A DNA stretch of 64,000 bases from Bacteroidota bacterium (GCA_022564295.1 JADFLR010000003.1:1-64000), one strand, 5' to 3'. Positions 19,382 through 28,718 are shown, counted from the stretch's first letter. Notes: generated from the letters alone by a model not told the origin. Program-made: numbers and translations.

Positions 19382-20236
19382 ATGTTATATGCGTATCGGA
19401 AATTGAATCTCTCATTTATAAATAAAATCCCATTAAAAACATTTATCAAAAAGGTTAAAATTAGACCTCTGATGATTTCGAGTATCATCATATTGTTTCT
19501 AACTTTTCATCGCTGTACTGAGGTTTTAATCGATAACAGTCTGGAACCAAAAGCCGGATTTTGTTTAACCTTCGATGACGATTATATAGAAGATTGGTAT
19601 AGCATTAATGATATGCTTTTATTAAATAATGTAAAAGCAACATTCTTTGTGTCTGAAATTTATAATTTATCAACTGATCAAATTGAATTATTAACAGAAT
19701 TGAAAACATCTGGTCATGAAATTGGATCCCATGGATGGAATCATACAAATGCAGTTGAATATTTAAATAACCATACACTGGAAGAATATTACCGGTATGA
19801 AATTCAGCCTGCAATTGAATATATGGAAGGGATTGGATTGAAACCTGAATCTTTTGCGTATCCATTCGGCAGAAGCTCTGATTCGCTTGATAAATTTCTA
19901 TTTCAGTATTTTAACATATTAAGACATGTTACAGTCGAACAATTACAACTTTCATCTAAGGAAGTTGATGAGATCTACTATAAATTTAACGGTACAAGGT
20001 ATGCTACCGGACTTGGCATTGATGTAAATTATAAAATAAGTCAGGAAATGCTCAAGAAAGTGTTAATCAGAGCAAAAACCAATGATGAAGTTGTGGTTTT
20101 GTTTTCTCATCGTCCAGTTGATTCATCCCCTCAACAGTATGAAACTAATAAAACATACCTGGACTCATTGCTCAAATTGGCAAATGAATTGAATTTAAAA
20201 AGCTACAGATTTTCGGAACTATTAGATTACAAATAA
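19382..20236 (+). CDS. Membrane-anchored polysaccharide deacetylase (NodB domain)
   Basis: A 284-residue protein with an N-terminal hydrophobic segment (about residues 31-45), then a NodB domain: the metal and catalytic motif LTFDDDY, the HEIGSHGWNH histidine motif, and the YPFG motif. The C-terminal helix ends in SYRFSELLDY. It would remove N-acetyl groups from a cell-wall or capsular polysaccharide outside the cytoplasmic membrane. An internal ATG at 19472 would give a shorter lipoprotein-like form (MISSIIILFLTFHRC), which is a reasonable alternative start. A SAM methyltransferase gene follows after 70 bases. Confidence 0.78.
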   Translation: MLYAYRKLNLSFINKIPLKTFIKKVKIRPLMISSIIILFLTFHRCTEVLIDNSLEPKAGFCLTFDDDYIEDWYSINDMLLLNNVKATFFVSEIYNLSTDQIELLTELKTSGHEIGSHGWNHTNAVEYLNNHTLEEYYRYEIQPAIEYMEGIGLKPESFAYPFGRSSDSLDKFLFQYFNILRHVTVEQLQLSSKEVDEIYYKFNGTRYATGLGIDVNYKISQEMLKKVLIRAKTNDEVVVLFSHRPVDSSPQQYETNKTYLDSLLKLANELNLKSYRFSELLDYK

Positions 20237-20306
20237 TTTAGACAGATGTGCTATTGGTTACAGGGAAACATTTTTTATTACAAATTTAGAATAAAATTCT
20301 CTTCAA

Positions 20307-21056
20307 ATGGAACCTAACTCTTTAATAGAAAAAATATTTAATTCAATGCAGGTTCAGGATGATCAGGGAAATGTATTTAAACTCTCGGGAAATATTGACA
20401 GGACAGAAGGTGATTATATTTATGACATAATCAAACAGAATAAGGATATTTCGAAAACATTAGAAATTGGTTGTGGTTATGGATTATCTTCATTATTTAT
20501 TTGTTCCGCTTTACAAAAACGTGATAATGCAAAACACACCATTATTGATCCGTTTCAATACAAAGAATATTATGGAATAGGCATTACTAATTTAAAAAGA
20601 ACCGGCTGTACTTTTTTTGAGCTGATAGAAGAACCATCGGAATATGCACTCGCGAAATTAACTCAAACACAAACCGAAGCATTAGATTTGATTTTTATTG
20701 ATGGATGGCACACGTTCGATCATATTATGCTCGATTTGTTTTATTCAAACAGGCTACTGAAAATTGGGGGATATCTGATTATTGATGATTGTAGACTTCC
20801 TTCCATTGCAAAAGCAATTTCATACTTTTCCAAATATCCTGCTTATAAAATTCACTCGCAGACAAATAATTCAAATCTATCCTTCAGAGCGATTTTAACA
20901 AAGTATATTAGCAGAACTATTCCTGAGGTATTTATTGCAAGTTTATTACCACTCAAATTATCACGGTTTTTAAACCGTGTTAAATTTTCTTCAATGATAA
21001 CACTTATAAAACTAAAAAACGATGAAAGAGGTTCGAGATGGTACAGTGATTTTTAA
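20307..21056 (+). CDS. Class I SAM-dependent methyltransferase
   Basis: A 249-residue protein with motif I LEIGCGYGLSSLF near residues 52-64 and the Methyltransf_24-like region LIFIDGWHTFDHIMLDL followed by GGYLIIDD. The C-terminal 50 residues are basic. Family members methylate small molecules or sugars; some act in glycan or polyketide pathways. Lying next to a polysaccharide deacetylase, a glycan-modifying role is possible but only inferred. A transketolase-end relic follows the stop codon within about 10 bases. Confidence 0.75.
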   Translation: MEPNSLIEKIFNSMQVQDDQGNVFKLSGNIDRTEGDYIYDIIKQNKDISKTLEIGCGYGLSSLFICSALQKRDNAKHTIIDPFQYKEYYGIGITNLKRTGCTFFELIEEPSEYALAKLTQTQTEALDLIFIDGWHTFDHIMLDLFYSNRLLKIGGYLIIDDCRLPSIAKAISYFSKYPAYKIHSQTNNSNLSFRAILTKYISRTIPEVFIASLLPLKLSRFLNRVKFSSMITLIKLKNDERGSRWYSDF

Positions 21057-21064
21057 TATAATTG

Positions 21065-21099
21065 AATTATCACTGCGGCGCATCTTCTGTGTATTTCTC
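21065..21099 (-). pseudogene. Relic of the transketolase 3' end (copy 3)
   Basis: On the minus strand it reads EKYTEDAPQ then stop, identical over KYTEDAPQ to the real transketolase C-terminus. Preceding in-frame sequence (SGQAWLM) does not match transketolase, so only about 30 bases of gene end were copied. The core GCATCTTCTGTGTATTTCT is shared with copy 4 and nearly so with the real gene end. Confidence 0.65.
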
Positions 21100-21449
21100 C
21101 ATTAACCATGCCTGTCCGCTAAGTAGTTTTTTCTTTATCATTAATAACTTTAACTACTAATACTTTTTGTTGCTATATTGAATCTGATTACTGCAGAATA
21201 CTTTTAAAATATCATGGTTTATGATAACAGTAAATAAAGTCCTCCTTAAGTAAGGATGTATTTATTCTCTGAATTAATGAGGGACTTAAAGTTGACAAGC
21301 TTGATGGGATTGATATACTATTGGAACGAGTTGAATGAATAAAATAACAGCTCCTATTTGCTGCATAATTAAATATTGAATGTACAATATAAGTTAGTTA
21401 TTATTTTAAATAAATTAACTTCTGTCCTCTTGCATTCACCTAAATCGAT

Positions 21450-21515
21450 AAGAATGAATTGCTAAAAGATAATATTATAGAAGTACGTGTTTTATATCCA
21501 TACTTCTATTTATAA
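21450..21515 (+). pseudogene. 3' fragment of a DUF4242 gene
   Basis: In frame this gives a 21-residue tail including EVRVLYPYFY and a stop, matching the end of the DUF4242 protein encoded at 17080-17349 (EVRVLDPYFY). The upstream part of that copy is gone. It stands before the DUF4242 gene at 21571 just as the intact gene at 17080 stands before the one at 17386, so the gene pair was duplicated and the first member decayed. The rest of the 514-base gap (21057-21570) has no gene that I can support. Confidence 0.75.
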
Positions 21516-21570
21516 TATTCATTTATTATATTAATGACATTCATTTATTAATAACCAATTTGAGGATAAA

Positions 21571-21948
21571 ATGAAAAACTTATTTTTAATTCTTGTCTCT
21601 TTTGCAATGGCTTCACTGTTCGTAACGAATATTTACGCCCAGGATGAAACAACCACAAAAGAAAATAAAATTGTGATTAAACGTTATCTTGTTGAACGCA
21701 GTTTTCCCGATGGAATTAATATACCCGTAAATGCAGAGGGAAGTGAAATTTGCCTGACGGTGGTTTCTAACAATGCCGAAGATAATGTTACCTGGATTCA
21801 TTCATATGTAACTATGGACAAGAAAAAAACTTTCTGCATTTATGATGCCCCATCACCGGATGCAATACGAAAAGCAGCCGAAAAGAATGGTCTGCCTGTG
21901 GATAATATCGTAGAAGTCAGTGTTCTTGATCCTTATTTTTATAGATAA
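21571..21948 (+). CDS. DUF4242 protein with signal peptide, second copy
   Basis: A 125-residue protein nearly identical to the one at 17386: signal peptide (MKNLFLILVSFAMASLFVTN), then KRYLVERSFPDGINIP, WIHSYVTMDKKKTFCIYDAPSPDA, and VLDPYFYR. The upstream bases (TTGAGGATAAAATG) are also alike. Most differences are conservative, indicating selection after duplication. Function is unknown; the cysteine in FCIYDAP and nearby acidic residues are conserved in all three paralogues. Confidence 0.72.
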   Translation: MKNLFLILVSFAMASLFVTNIYAQDETTTKENKIVIKRYLVERSFPDGINIPVNAEGSEICLTVVSNNAEDNVTWIHSYVTMDKKKTFCIYDAPSPDAIRKAAEKNGLPVDNIVEVSVLDPYFYR

Positions 21949-22036
21949 ATATCTTTAATTACACTGTAATGATGTTTAAAGGTAGAGACGCACCTGCCTG
22001 CCGGTAGGCAAGGTCGCAACCAGTTTGTCGTCATGA

Positions 22037-22062
22037 CAGGTGCATCTTCTGTGTATTTTTGC
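22037..22062 (-). pseudogene. Relic of the transketolase 3' end (copy 4)
   Basis: Reads QKYTEDAP on the minus strand and then runs on without the Gln-stop. The match is about 25 bases around GCATCTTCTGTGTATTT. It lies between the second DUF4242 gene and the minus-strand lipoprotein gene. A small palindromic repeat (TGCCTGCCGGTAGGCA) sits about 40 bases upstream and recurs in related form near 47570. Confidence 0.55.
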
Positions 22063-22069
22063 TTTATTA

Positions 22070-22660
22070 TTATTTCTCACAATGAATTTTTGTTACCTCC
22101 ACCCAACTATTTCCTTCATCAAAAGTCCATTCCTGTTTCCAATCAAACTCATTAGGTTTAATATTGTAAAACGTATTACGCACTCTCCTGCCCTTTGCAT
22201 TTGTGCCATCCATAATTACTTTATCGCCATCGTTAATTGCAGTAAATGTTGCAAGCTTTCTGTTTGTTTTGTCTATCCACGACATATACCAACGATTTTC
22301 ATCAGCGTTATATATACGAATATTAGTACCCACTACTTGCTGCTGATTTAATGAATCCATAGTTATCCAATCATCCTGTAAAGCATGACCATCAAGGATG
22401 TAATACCATCGCCATAGTGATGATTTTTTTTGATCAGACCAGCTTCCATCCTGTTGACGAATGGATTGCCTGGCAGCCCATAAACCAGCAAATTGCCCCA
22501 GTAACTGTGTTTCAATTGGTGCATCGGGATTTAGTTGCCCAAAATCAAATTTATTTACTTCTGCTGTTCCATTCTTAGAATCATCCTCCTGAGTTCTGCA
22601 ACTTAAAAAAATTATGGAAGCAACTATTATCAGAAGATAAATGTTGTTAATAAAGTTCAT
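22070..22660 (-). CDS. Lipoprotein, lipocalin-like (DUF1579-type)
   Basis: A 196-residue protein with a type II signal sequence (IVASIIFLSC, Cys about residue 21). The mature part has the pattern of DUF1579-like proteins: FAGLWAARQSIRQQDGSW, WRWYYILDGHALQDDW, GTNIRIYNADENRWYMSWID, and NEFDWKQEWTFDEG. These form small beta-barrels; ligand and function are unknown. It is read on the minus strand like transketolase, about 47 bases downstream of that gene, and ends near a transketolase-end relic. Confidence 0.68.
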   Translation of the reverse strand: MNFINNIYLLIIVASIIFLSCRTQEDDSKNGTAEVNKFDFGQLNPDAPIETQLLGQFAGLWAARQSIRQQDGSWSDQKKSSLWRWYYILDGHALQDDWITMDSLNQQQVVGTNIRIYNADENRWYMSWIDKTNRKLATFTAINDGDKVIMDGTNAKGRRVRNTFYNIKPNEFDWKQEWTFDEGNSWVEVTKIHCEK

Positions 22661-22706
22661 GAGAATTAACCAATGTTATTTTTCAAAATAATTTAATCGA
22701 CATATG

Positions 22707-24677
22707 TCACTGCGGAGCATCTTCTGTGTACTTCTGCTCTATCTTCTCTTTCTCTTCAATATCTTCCACACCTGATATTCTCTGTGCAAGTGATTTACCG
22801 TCAAGCTTGTGATATGCAAGCACCTCCCAGGGTGTACCGCATTCGGGATATTCTTTTAATCCAAGATTTGTAAACAATTTTCCTTCAAGAATGTTTAATT
22901 CATTCATTACATTTAACAATCTATCTCCCAATCCACCAACAGCAGAATGGTCTTCGAGTACAAATATTTTTTCCTGGTCTTTCACAATTTCTTTCAGCCA
23001 TTCTTTATTAATTTTATTTAACCAGGGCATATTAATTACTTTTAAACTAAAGCCGATCTTTTTCAAATAATCTGCAGCTAACAAAGCTTCGTGCAGCATA
23101 ACAGGTCCGTAACTGAATAGTAGTGCATCGTTTCCTGCTGTTAATTCAGCACCAATACCAAGTCTGAATTTATATTCATCCGGTAGTTTAATTTTTTCAG
23201 GTGAAGGACCTATCACTAATCTTAGCACACAATTTTCTTCAGCATCATTTACGCAATATTCTGTTGCCCATTTTGTCTCTTCTGCATTACACGGCTGGAT
23301 AATTGTTACATTCGGCAATGCACCGAATAAAGAAATATCTCTCACACTTTGATGTGATTTGCCCGGTCCTGCAGGAATCATTCCTGCAAACTGACAGGTG
23401 TAAATAACTTTTGTTCGTTCGCTTGCGTTGTTATAAATCTGTTCATTAGCTCTTGCAGCAAGAAAGCTTGCAAAGGTGCTTACAACGGGAACGAGTCCCA
23501 TTCTTGCTAATCCACCCGCCATCGAAACCATGTCCTGCTCAGCAATACCGTTTTCAATGAATCTGTCCGGATACATTTTTTCAAACTTTCTTAATTTACA
23601 ATCAGCGGAAAGATCGCCATCGAGAACAATTAAATTATCATTATACTTAGCAATTTCACAAAGAGCATCGCCGTAAGCTTCTGTAACAAATTCTTTCTTA
23701 CCCTTAGATGAAGTTTTAACTTCGGGTTCGTTCACAGGAATTTGTATTTTATCAATCTTTAATTCTTCTGCAAGTCTGTTGATCTTTTCGATTAATTCTG
23801 AGAGTCCCGCCACATAACTTTCATCATCCGGTGCACCGGAATGCCATTTGTATAAAGTTTTTCCTTCAAATGTTTCTGTTTCCGGTCGTTCCATAAACGA
23901 AACGCCTTTGCCTTTTACTGTATCTGCGATGATCATTTTAGGTTTACCAGTAACATTTTTTAAATCAGTAAAAGTCTTTTTTAATTCATCGTAATCGTGA
24001 CCATCGATTCTTACTACATGCCATCCGAACGCCGAAACTTTTTGTACAACATCCTCAATATTATTTACATCTTTAACAAGCATATCGGTTTGATATTTAT
24101 TATGATCCATAATGACAGTAAGATTGCCAATTTTCTGATGAGCAGAAGCTTGCAGTGATTCATAAATCTGCCCTTCCTGAAATTCACCGTCACCTGTTAG
24201 AACATAAACGTGTCCTTTATTCTTTTTATAAGTCTTCGCCCAAGCCATTCCCTTTCCTTTTGATATTCCCATTCCCAATGAACCTGTGCTTGCTTCAATC
24301 CCGGGAATGCGAACTTCGGGATGACCATCCAATCCATATAATCTTCTGAGCATTAAAAGTTTTTCTTCGGGAATAATTCCGAGTGTATAAAAGAGTGAAT
24401 AAAGTCCGGGAACATCGTGTCCTTTTGATGAAAAGTAAATATCGCGATTGGGAGAATCGAGACCGACTTCAAAAATGTTTAATTCATTTAGGTAGAGGAA
24501 TGTGATAATATCCATTGCACTTAACGATGAACCGAGGTGACCGGAACCTGCTTTTTTTACCGCAACGAGAGTGTTATACCGGCACATGTCAGCATACAAT
24601 TGCATCTTCGCTGCCCAGTCACCATCAATATTCTTTATACGATCAAACTCAGATTTTTTAATTATTTTATAAGTCAT
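22707..24677 (-). CDS. tkt: Transketolase
   Basis: A full-length 656-residue TPP enzyme that transfers two-carbon units between sugar phosphates. The N-terminal part has SGHLGSSLSAMDI, GSLGMGISKGKGMA and the TPP/metal motif GDGEFQEGQIYESL. The middle has the pyrimidine-domain Glu in ENGIAEQDMV, with the C-terminal domain (LEDHSAVGGLGDRL) following. It ends in QKYTEDAPQ. The divergent AhpD-like gene starts 140 bases away. Pieces of its 3' end are scattered over 8 kb downstream. Some homologues of this type are split into two genes; here they are fused. Confidence 0.9.
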   Translation of the reverse strand: MTYKIIKKSEFDRIKNIDGDWAAKMQLYADMCRYNTLVAVKKAGSGHLGSSLSAMDIITFLYLNELNIFEVGLDSPNRDIYFSSKGHDVPGLYSLFYTLGIIPEEKLLMLRRLYGLDGHPEVRIPGIEASTGSLGMGISKGKGMAWAKTYKKNKGHVYVLTGDGEFQEGQIYESLQASAHQKIGNLTVIMDHNKYQTDMLVKDVNNIEDVVQKVSAFGWHVVRIDGHDYDELKKTFTDLKNVTGKPKMIIADTVKGKGVSFMERPETETFEGKTLYKWHSGAPDDESYVAGLSELIEKINRLAEELKIDKIQIPVNEPEVKTSSKGKKEFVTEAYGDALCEIAKYNDNLIVLDGDLSADCKLRKFEKMYPDRFIENGIAEQDMVSMAGGLARMGLVPVVSTFASFLAARANEQIYNNASERTKVIYTCQFAGMIPAGPGKSHQSVRDISLFGALPNVTIIQPCNAEETKWATEYCVNDAEENCVLRLVIGPSPEKIKLPDEYKFRLGIGAELTAGNDALLFSYGPVMLHEALLAADYLKKIGFSLKVINMPWLNKINKEWLKEIVKDQEKIFVLEDHSAVGGLGDRLLNVMNELNILEGKLFTNLGLKEYPECGTPWEVLAYHKLDGKSLAQRISGVEDIEEKEKIEQKYTEDAPQ

Positions 24678-24816
24678 TTATTCTCCAACTTTAAACTTTT
24701 TCTTTTATATATTAACAATGATTTGAAATGATGAACAAAAATAGCACAATGGGATGAGAATAAGTAATCACAATTTCATAAATTGTTCAACTATAAAAAT
24801 AAATTTTGAGTTAAAT

Positions 24817-25422
24817 ATGACCTGGATAAAAACAATCTCATATGAAAATGCCAAAGGCAAGCTTCTGGAACTTTACGACCGAATAAAAGGACCTGAAAAT
24901 AATGTTGATAATGTAATGATCGCACACAGTTTGCGACCACACTCAATGGAAGGACATATGGCTTTGTATAAATATGTTCTGCATCATCCCAAAAATAAAA
25001 TTCCCAATTGGTTCCTGGAAGCTGCGGGTGTGTACACGAGCATTTTAAACAATTGTGATTATTGTATTGAGCATCATTTTGCAGGTATGAGTCGTTTGTT
25101 AAAAAATGATGAACATGCAAAGAAAATTCACTCGGCGTTAGAGACACAAAATCTATCCAAAATATTCAACGCTAAAGAATGTATGGCGCTTTATTATGTA
25201 AGAATGCTCACTAAATACCCGATGAATATTACAGAAGATGATTTAGAAAAATTGCGCAGCGTAGGATGGGATGATGGTGAAATACTTGAGCTGAACCAGG
25301 TTACATCCTACTTCAACTATGTGAACAGAATGGTGCTTGGATTGGGTATAAATACTGATGGCGATATACTTGGGCTCTCACCAAATGACTCTGAAGACCT
25401 GAACAACTGGCAGCATAAATAA
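24817..25422 (+). CDS. AhpD-like / carboxymuconolactone decarboxylase family protein
   Basis: A 201-residue helical protein with the redox motif NCDYCIEHH (CxxC followed by His), as in peroxidase-related AhpD proteins. The likely start is ATG 24817 (MTWIKTISYENAKG), where family similarity begins; an upstream ATG at 24754 would add 21 residues of poor coding character. It may reduce peroxides through the CxxC pair. The gene is divergent from transketolase and followed by a DNA glycosylase gene 65 bases on, so both could belong to oxidative or alkylation stress response (inference). Confidence 0.78.
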   Translation: MTWIKTISYENAKGKLLELYDRIKGPENNVDNVMIAHSLRPHSMEGHMALYKYVLHHPKNKIPNWFLEAAGVYTSILNNCDYCIEHHFAGMSRLLKNDEHAKKIHSALETQNLSKIFNAKECMALYYVRMLTKYPMNITEDDLEKLRSVGWDDGEILELNQVTSYFNYVNRMVLGLGINTDGDILGLSPNDSEDLNNWQHK

Positions 25423-25487
25423 AAGTTCATATCACATTATCTAAGATAGCATAAGTATTACACAACAATTAATTAAAACTGATTAAT

Positions 25488-26108
25488 GTGACTGACTACC
25501 TAAACAACCAGAGACTTTCAAAAGCAGTAAAGTGCCTTTCAAAAAAAGATAAAGATCTTGCTACTCTTTATGAGGCGGATAGTGTACCTCCTCTTTGGGC
25601 AAGACGACCGGGGTTTACAACATTAATTAAAATAATCCTTGAACAGCAGGTTTCTCTTGCATCGGCTAAAGCAGTATACAGAAAACTTGAAAGAAATATT
25701 AAACCTTTTACCCCAATACGATTTGAAGAATTGGGAATTGCCTATCTTAAATCATTGGGGATTACACGTCAAAAATCTTCTTATTGTATTAATATAGCTG
25801 CAGCAATCTTAGATGATAAATTGGATCTTAAATCCTTAAACAATATGAATGATGATGATGCGAAAGAAATGCTGAAGCGGATAAAGGGAATCGGTTCCTG
25901 GACGGCAGACATTTATCTTTTAATGGCTTTACGCAGACCCGATATATGGCCATCGGGAGATATTGCTTTGGCAAGTTCTATGCGGAAAATAAAAAGACTT
26001 CGATCTTATCCTACTTATGAGAAACAAATTAAAATTGCAGAAAAGTGGCAGCCATATAGATCAGTAGCAGCAAGAATGCTCTGGCAGCATTACATTAAAA
26101 ATAATTAA
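25488..26108 (+). CDS. DNA-3-methyladenine glycosylase II-like (HhH-GPD)
   Basis: A 206-residue DNA repair glycosylase. The helix-hairpin-helix and catalytic region reads LKRIKGIGSWTADIYLLMALRRPDIWPSGDIAL, with the conserved Asp of the GPD loop in PSGDIAL. ILEQQVSLASAKAVYRKL is the usual N-terminal signature. It removes alkylated purines to start base excision repair. It is shorter than E. coli AlkA and lacks its N-terminal domain, like many AlkA-type enzymes. The start is GTG at 25488; no good in-frame ATG precedes the conserved part. Confidence 0.85.
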   Translation: MTDYLNNQRLSKAVKCLSKKDKDLATLYEADSVPPLWARRPGFTTLIKIILEQQVSLASAKAVYRKLERNIKPFTPIRFEELGIAYLKSLGITRQKSSYCINIAAAILDDKLDLKSLNNMNDDDAKEMLKRIKGIGSWTADIYLLMALRRPDIWPSGDIALASSMRKIKRLRSYPTYEKQIKIAEKWQPYRSVAARMLWQHYIKNN

Positions 26109-26134
26109 TATAAGGTTACACAATTGTTATAAGG

Positions 26135-28108
26135 TTAAAATAAATCATCAACAATGAGTAGATCTGCTTCGAATTTTAGGAAGAATGCAAATTTTGACTT
26201 TCGACCTACCGGATGAGTCTGGTTTCTTCTATCAAATATATTTGTAAGAATAAGATTAATACTGAACCTTCTTTCCCAAAAATACTTTAATAATGCAACC
26301 TTAACTGTAAATAAACTATTAAGTTTCGACGAATAAAGTCCGCCGCTACTTTCATCTATATTTTTATAATCAATCCATATTGTTGAGCTAGTGTAATTCA
26401 AATAACCGAATATTGAGAAACTTTCAATTGGTGTATATATTATATTATAACTTAATCTACTCTCTGGAATACTTTGCCAGACTGCTTTAAATAAAGCATC
26501 GCTACTAATTGAGGTGGTAAAATTATAAAATATTGTGTGTCTGGTTTTTGAGGAGATATTATGTTTAATTGAAATACCACCACCAATTGTGTTTCCATTC
26601 TGCTTTGTGTAGACTACTGTAGGGGAGTGAAAAGAACCATCAGTGAAATCATATAAATAATCTCGGTGCTCAACATACACGTCTTTTAAATTTCTATAAA
26701 ATCCTTTCAGTTTTAGAAAAAATTTCCCATTTATTTCCGAATTATAGATTATATCAAATGTTATCTTTTTCCCACCTTCGAGATTGCCTTGAATAGTGTA
26801 ATCGATATTGTTTTTATCTAATATGTCATATCCTCTATCAACCCAATACCAGAAGTTCTGGCTCTCCTCGAGTAGACTTTTTGTGTACGACAAAAAAATT
26901 AAAATATTATTTTGATTATTAATTTTAAATTCATTTGCTAAGTAAACTTTATAAGCAGTTTTATCATTATTCCCGGTTAAGAATAAACCTGCATTTTGTT
27001 TGATAAATTCATTGTAATTGAAACTTATCAAACTGTAAAACTTGCCCAGGAAAAAAGAATTATTGATAGTTAATGATTCATTCTCTGCAGTGTATTTGTT
27101 TATTCCTACACCTAAGGTTAAAGTTATATCCTTTAGAAATATGTTTGACTGAAGGTTCCCATATATATTTTCATATCCCCAATCAAAATCAAAGTCAAAA
27201 ACATTTTCAATTTTTGTTATATTATTTTTAGAGTATTTTATTTTATAGCTCAAATCATAATTATCCTGGAATTGAAATTCACCTGTCGCCCCAATGTGTA
27301 AATATTTGTTCTTCAGAGGAATCTCTCTTCCGAATGGTCTAAAGAAATAATAATCTTTGATTTCACTTTTAGTTACGTAAACTTCATTTCTTGTATCTGT
27401 AGTAATATATCCAGCCTTCAATGATGGCGCGTTTAGTTTTAATCTCGGTATATCACCAATGTTAGGAGCTATGGATTGAATTCTTTTTCTATAGGCGGGC
27501 GAGGTGAGTGATTCTGTATTGCTCTTATAACTTAAAATTGAATAGAAAAAATCTTTTTTAAAACCGAGTGATGCCGAATAATTTGTGCCTTGGTTATCTA
27601 CATTGGGTGTATTATCGCCAGTGTAACGAAAGGGTCCGGGATCTCCGGTTTCGCTGCCTACCTGTATTTTCCCTTTCACAGTTATTCCGTCTTCCGGAAT
27701 AATTGAATGAATGTGCATAAGCCCACTACTTATAAACTCGCCTTCGATTATCTGAGGGACAGTGTAGATCTCTATATAATCTATGTTACTAAGTGTAACA
27801 GGAATATTGTTGATGTTTCCATCTTCAAAAATACTATAGTCCATCCTCTGTCCGTCGAGCATTATTTTCCATAATTGATGCTGGTAGCTATCAAGTCCAT
27901 TAATGCTAACTGAATGATCATATCCATTTATTGTTGAATAACTGATATTATTAATTAATGAAAAAATATCTGAAATCCTTGTGATGCCTGATTTCTTTAT
28001 ATCTTCGGAGGTTATTATCTGCCTGTCAATTAAATACAAGTTATTGTTCTGCGCTAAAACAGAAGAGATGAGGAGTAAAAAGAATTTGAACAACAGTAGT
28101 TTTTTCAT
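26135..28108 (-). CDS. TonB-dependent receptor-like outer membrane protein
   Basis: A 657-residue outer-membrane protein with signal peptide (residues 1-19, ending VLAQ). A plug domain follows (DRQIITSEDIKKSGITRISDIF, GLDSYQHQLWKIMLDGQ, NIDYIEIYTVP), then a beta-barrel with alternating aromatic strands to the C-terminus. It has no carboxypeptidase-like N-terminal domain and no clear TonB box, so it may be a small receptor or a colicin-I-receptor-like barrel. The next gene downstream in genome order (28113) lies upstream in transcription, only four bases away, and encodes a second barrel protein. Substrate unknown. Confidence 0.75.
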   Translation of the reverse strand: MKKLLLFKFFLLLISSVLAQNNNLYLIDRQIITSEDIKKSGITRISDIFSLINNISYSTINGYDHSVSINGLDSYQHQLWKIMLDGQRMDYSIFEDGNINNIPVTLSNIDYIEIYTVPQIIEGEFISSGLMHIHSIIPEDGITVKGKIQVGSETGDPGPFRYTGDNTPNVDNQGTNYSASLGFKKDFFYSILSYKSNTESLTSPAYRKRIQSIAPNIGDIPRLKLNAPSLKAGYITTDTRNEVYVTKSEIKDYYFFRPFGREIPLKNKYLHIGATGEFQFQDNYDLSYKIKYSKNNITKIENVFDFDFDWGYENIYGNLQSNIFLKDITLTLGVGINKYTAENESLTINNSFFLGKFYSLISFNYNEFIKQNAGLFLTGNNDKTAYKVYLANEFKINNQNNILIFLSYTKSLLEESQNFWYWVDRGYDILDKNNIDYTIQGNLEGGKKITFDIIYNSEINGKFFLKLKGFYRNLKDVYVEHRDYLYDFTDGSFHSPTVVYTKQNGNTIGGGISIKHNISSKTRHTIFYNFTTSISSDALFKAVWQSIPESRLSYNIIYTPIESFSIFGYLNYTSSTIWIDYKNIDESSGGLYSSKLNSLFTVKVALLKYFWERRFSINLILTNIFDRRNQTHPVGRKSKFAFFLKFEADLLIVDDLF

Positions 28109-28112
28109 AACG

Positions 28113-28718
28113 TCAATTTAAAAAGGCTCTTAACCAATCCGGGGCAGTGAATGAATAATCAATACCGGCAGATACGTAAAGTAAATCTATCTTTATGTTT
28201 GTGAAAATTCTAAGATAACTTCCCTCGATATTTAGATTCGCATTTTTAAGTATTTGGAATGATAATCTTACCATAAATTCTATTCCTAACTCACTTTCAC
28301 TCACTAGTCCTTCCTCAATATCTTCATCTTCAAAGTCCATTTGAAAACTGCCAATATTTAAACTACTATATAATTTTAACAATCTAAGAGTCTTAAATTC
28401 CACTCCCCATCCTGCATAAACAAACCAGGAAGAGAATTCAGGAATGTTCAAATCCTTTGTTTTGAAATTCATTATTCTTAATCCAAATTGCGTTCTCCCG
28501 AAATAAAATGGTGTCTCAAAAAATCCTTTAATCCCACCTGACGGATGCCATGTATTATGAAAAATATTTCGATTAAAGTTGTTTGTATATTCAAGCCCGA
28601 TTTTAATTTTTTCGAAAGGAGATTCTTCTACCATAAACACGGACTGTGAATAAGAAATGTTTTTGTGAAGAAATGCGCTGCATACCAAAATACAGATAAG
28701 TAAAATTTGTGTTCTCAA
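28113..28718 (-). CDS. Exported beta-barrel protein of unknown function
   Basis: A 201-residue protein with a signal peptide (MRTQILLICILVCSAFLHKN) and alternating hydrophobic strands typical of an 8- to 10-stranded outer-membrane barrel (e.g. FGRTQFGLRIMNF, WFVYAGWGVEFKTLRLLKLYSS, VRLSFQILKNANLNIEGSYLR). It ends only four bases before the TonB-receptor-like gene, so the two are translated from one message and may form a pair. I do not recognise a named family. Confidence 0.6.
   Translation of the reverse strand: MRTQILLICILVCSAFLHKNISYSQSVFMVEESPFEKIKIGLEYTNNFNRNIFHNTWHPSGGIKGFFETPFYFGRTQFGLRIMNFKTKDLNIPEFSSWFVYAGWGVEFKTLRLLKLYSSLNIGSFQMDFEDEDIEEGLVSESELGIEFMVRLSFQILKNANLNIEGSYLRIFTNIKIDLLYVSAGIDYSFTAPDWLRAFLN

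Noticed and set aside
21292-21319. TTGACA, 16 bases, TATACT: a near-perfect E. coli sigma-70 promoter
   Set aside because: The window's primary sigma factor is the Bacteroidota type, which reads a different consensus. The next gene starts 250 bases downstream, and the segment looks like decayed coding sequence.
22040-22351. Plus-strand 103-codon ORF
   Set aside because: It is the shadow of the minus-strand lipoprotein gene, which has a signal sequence and family motifs.
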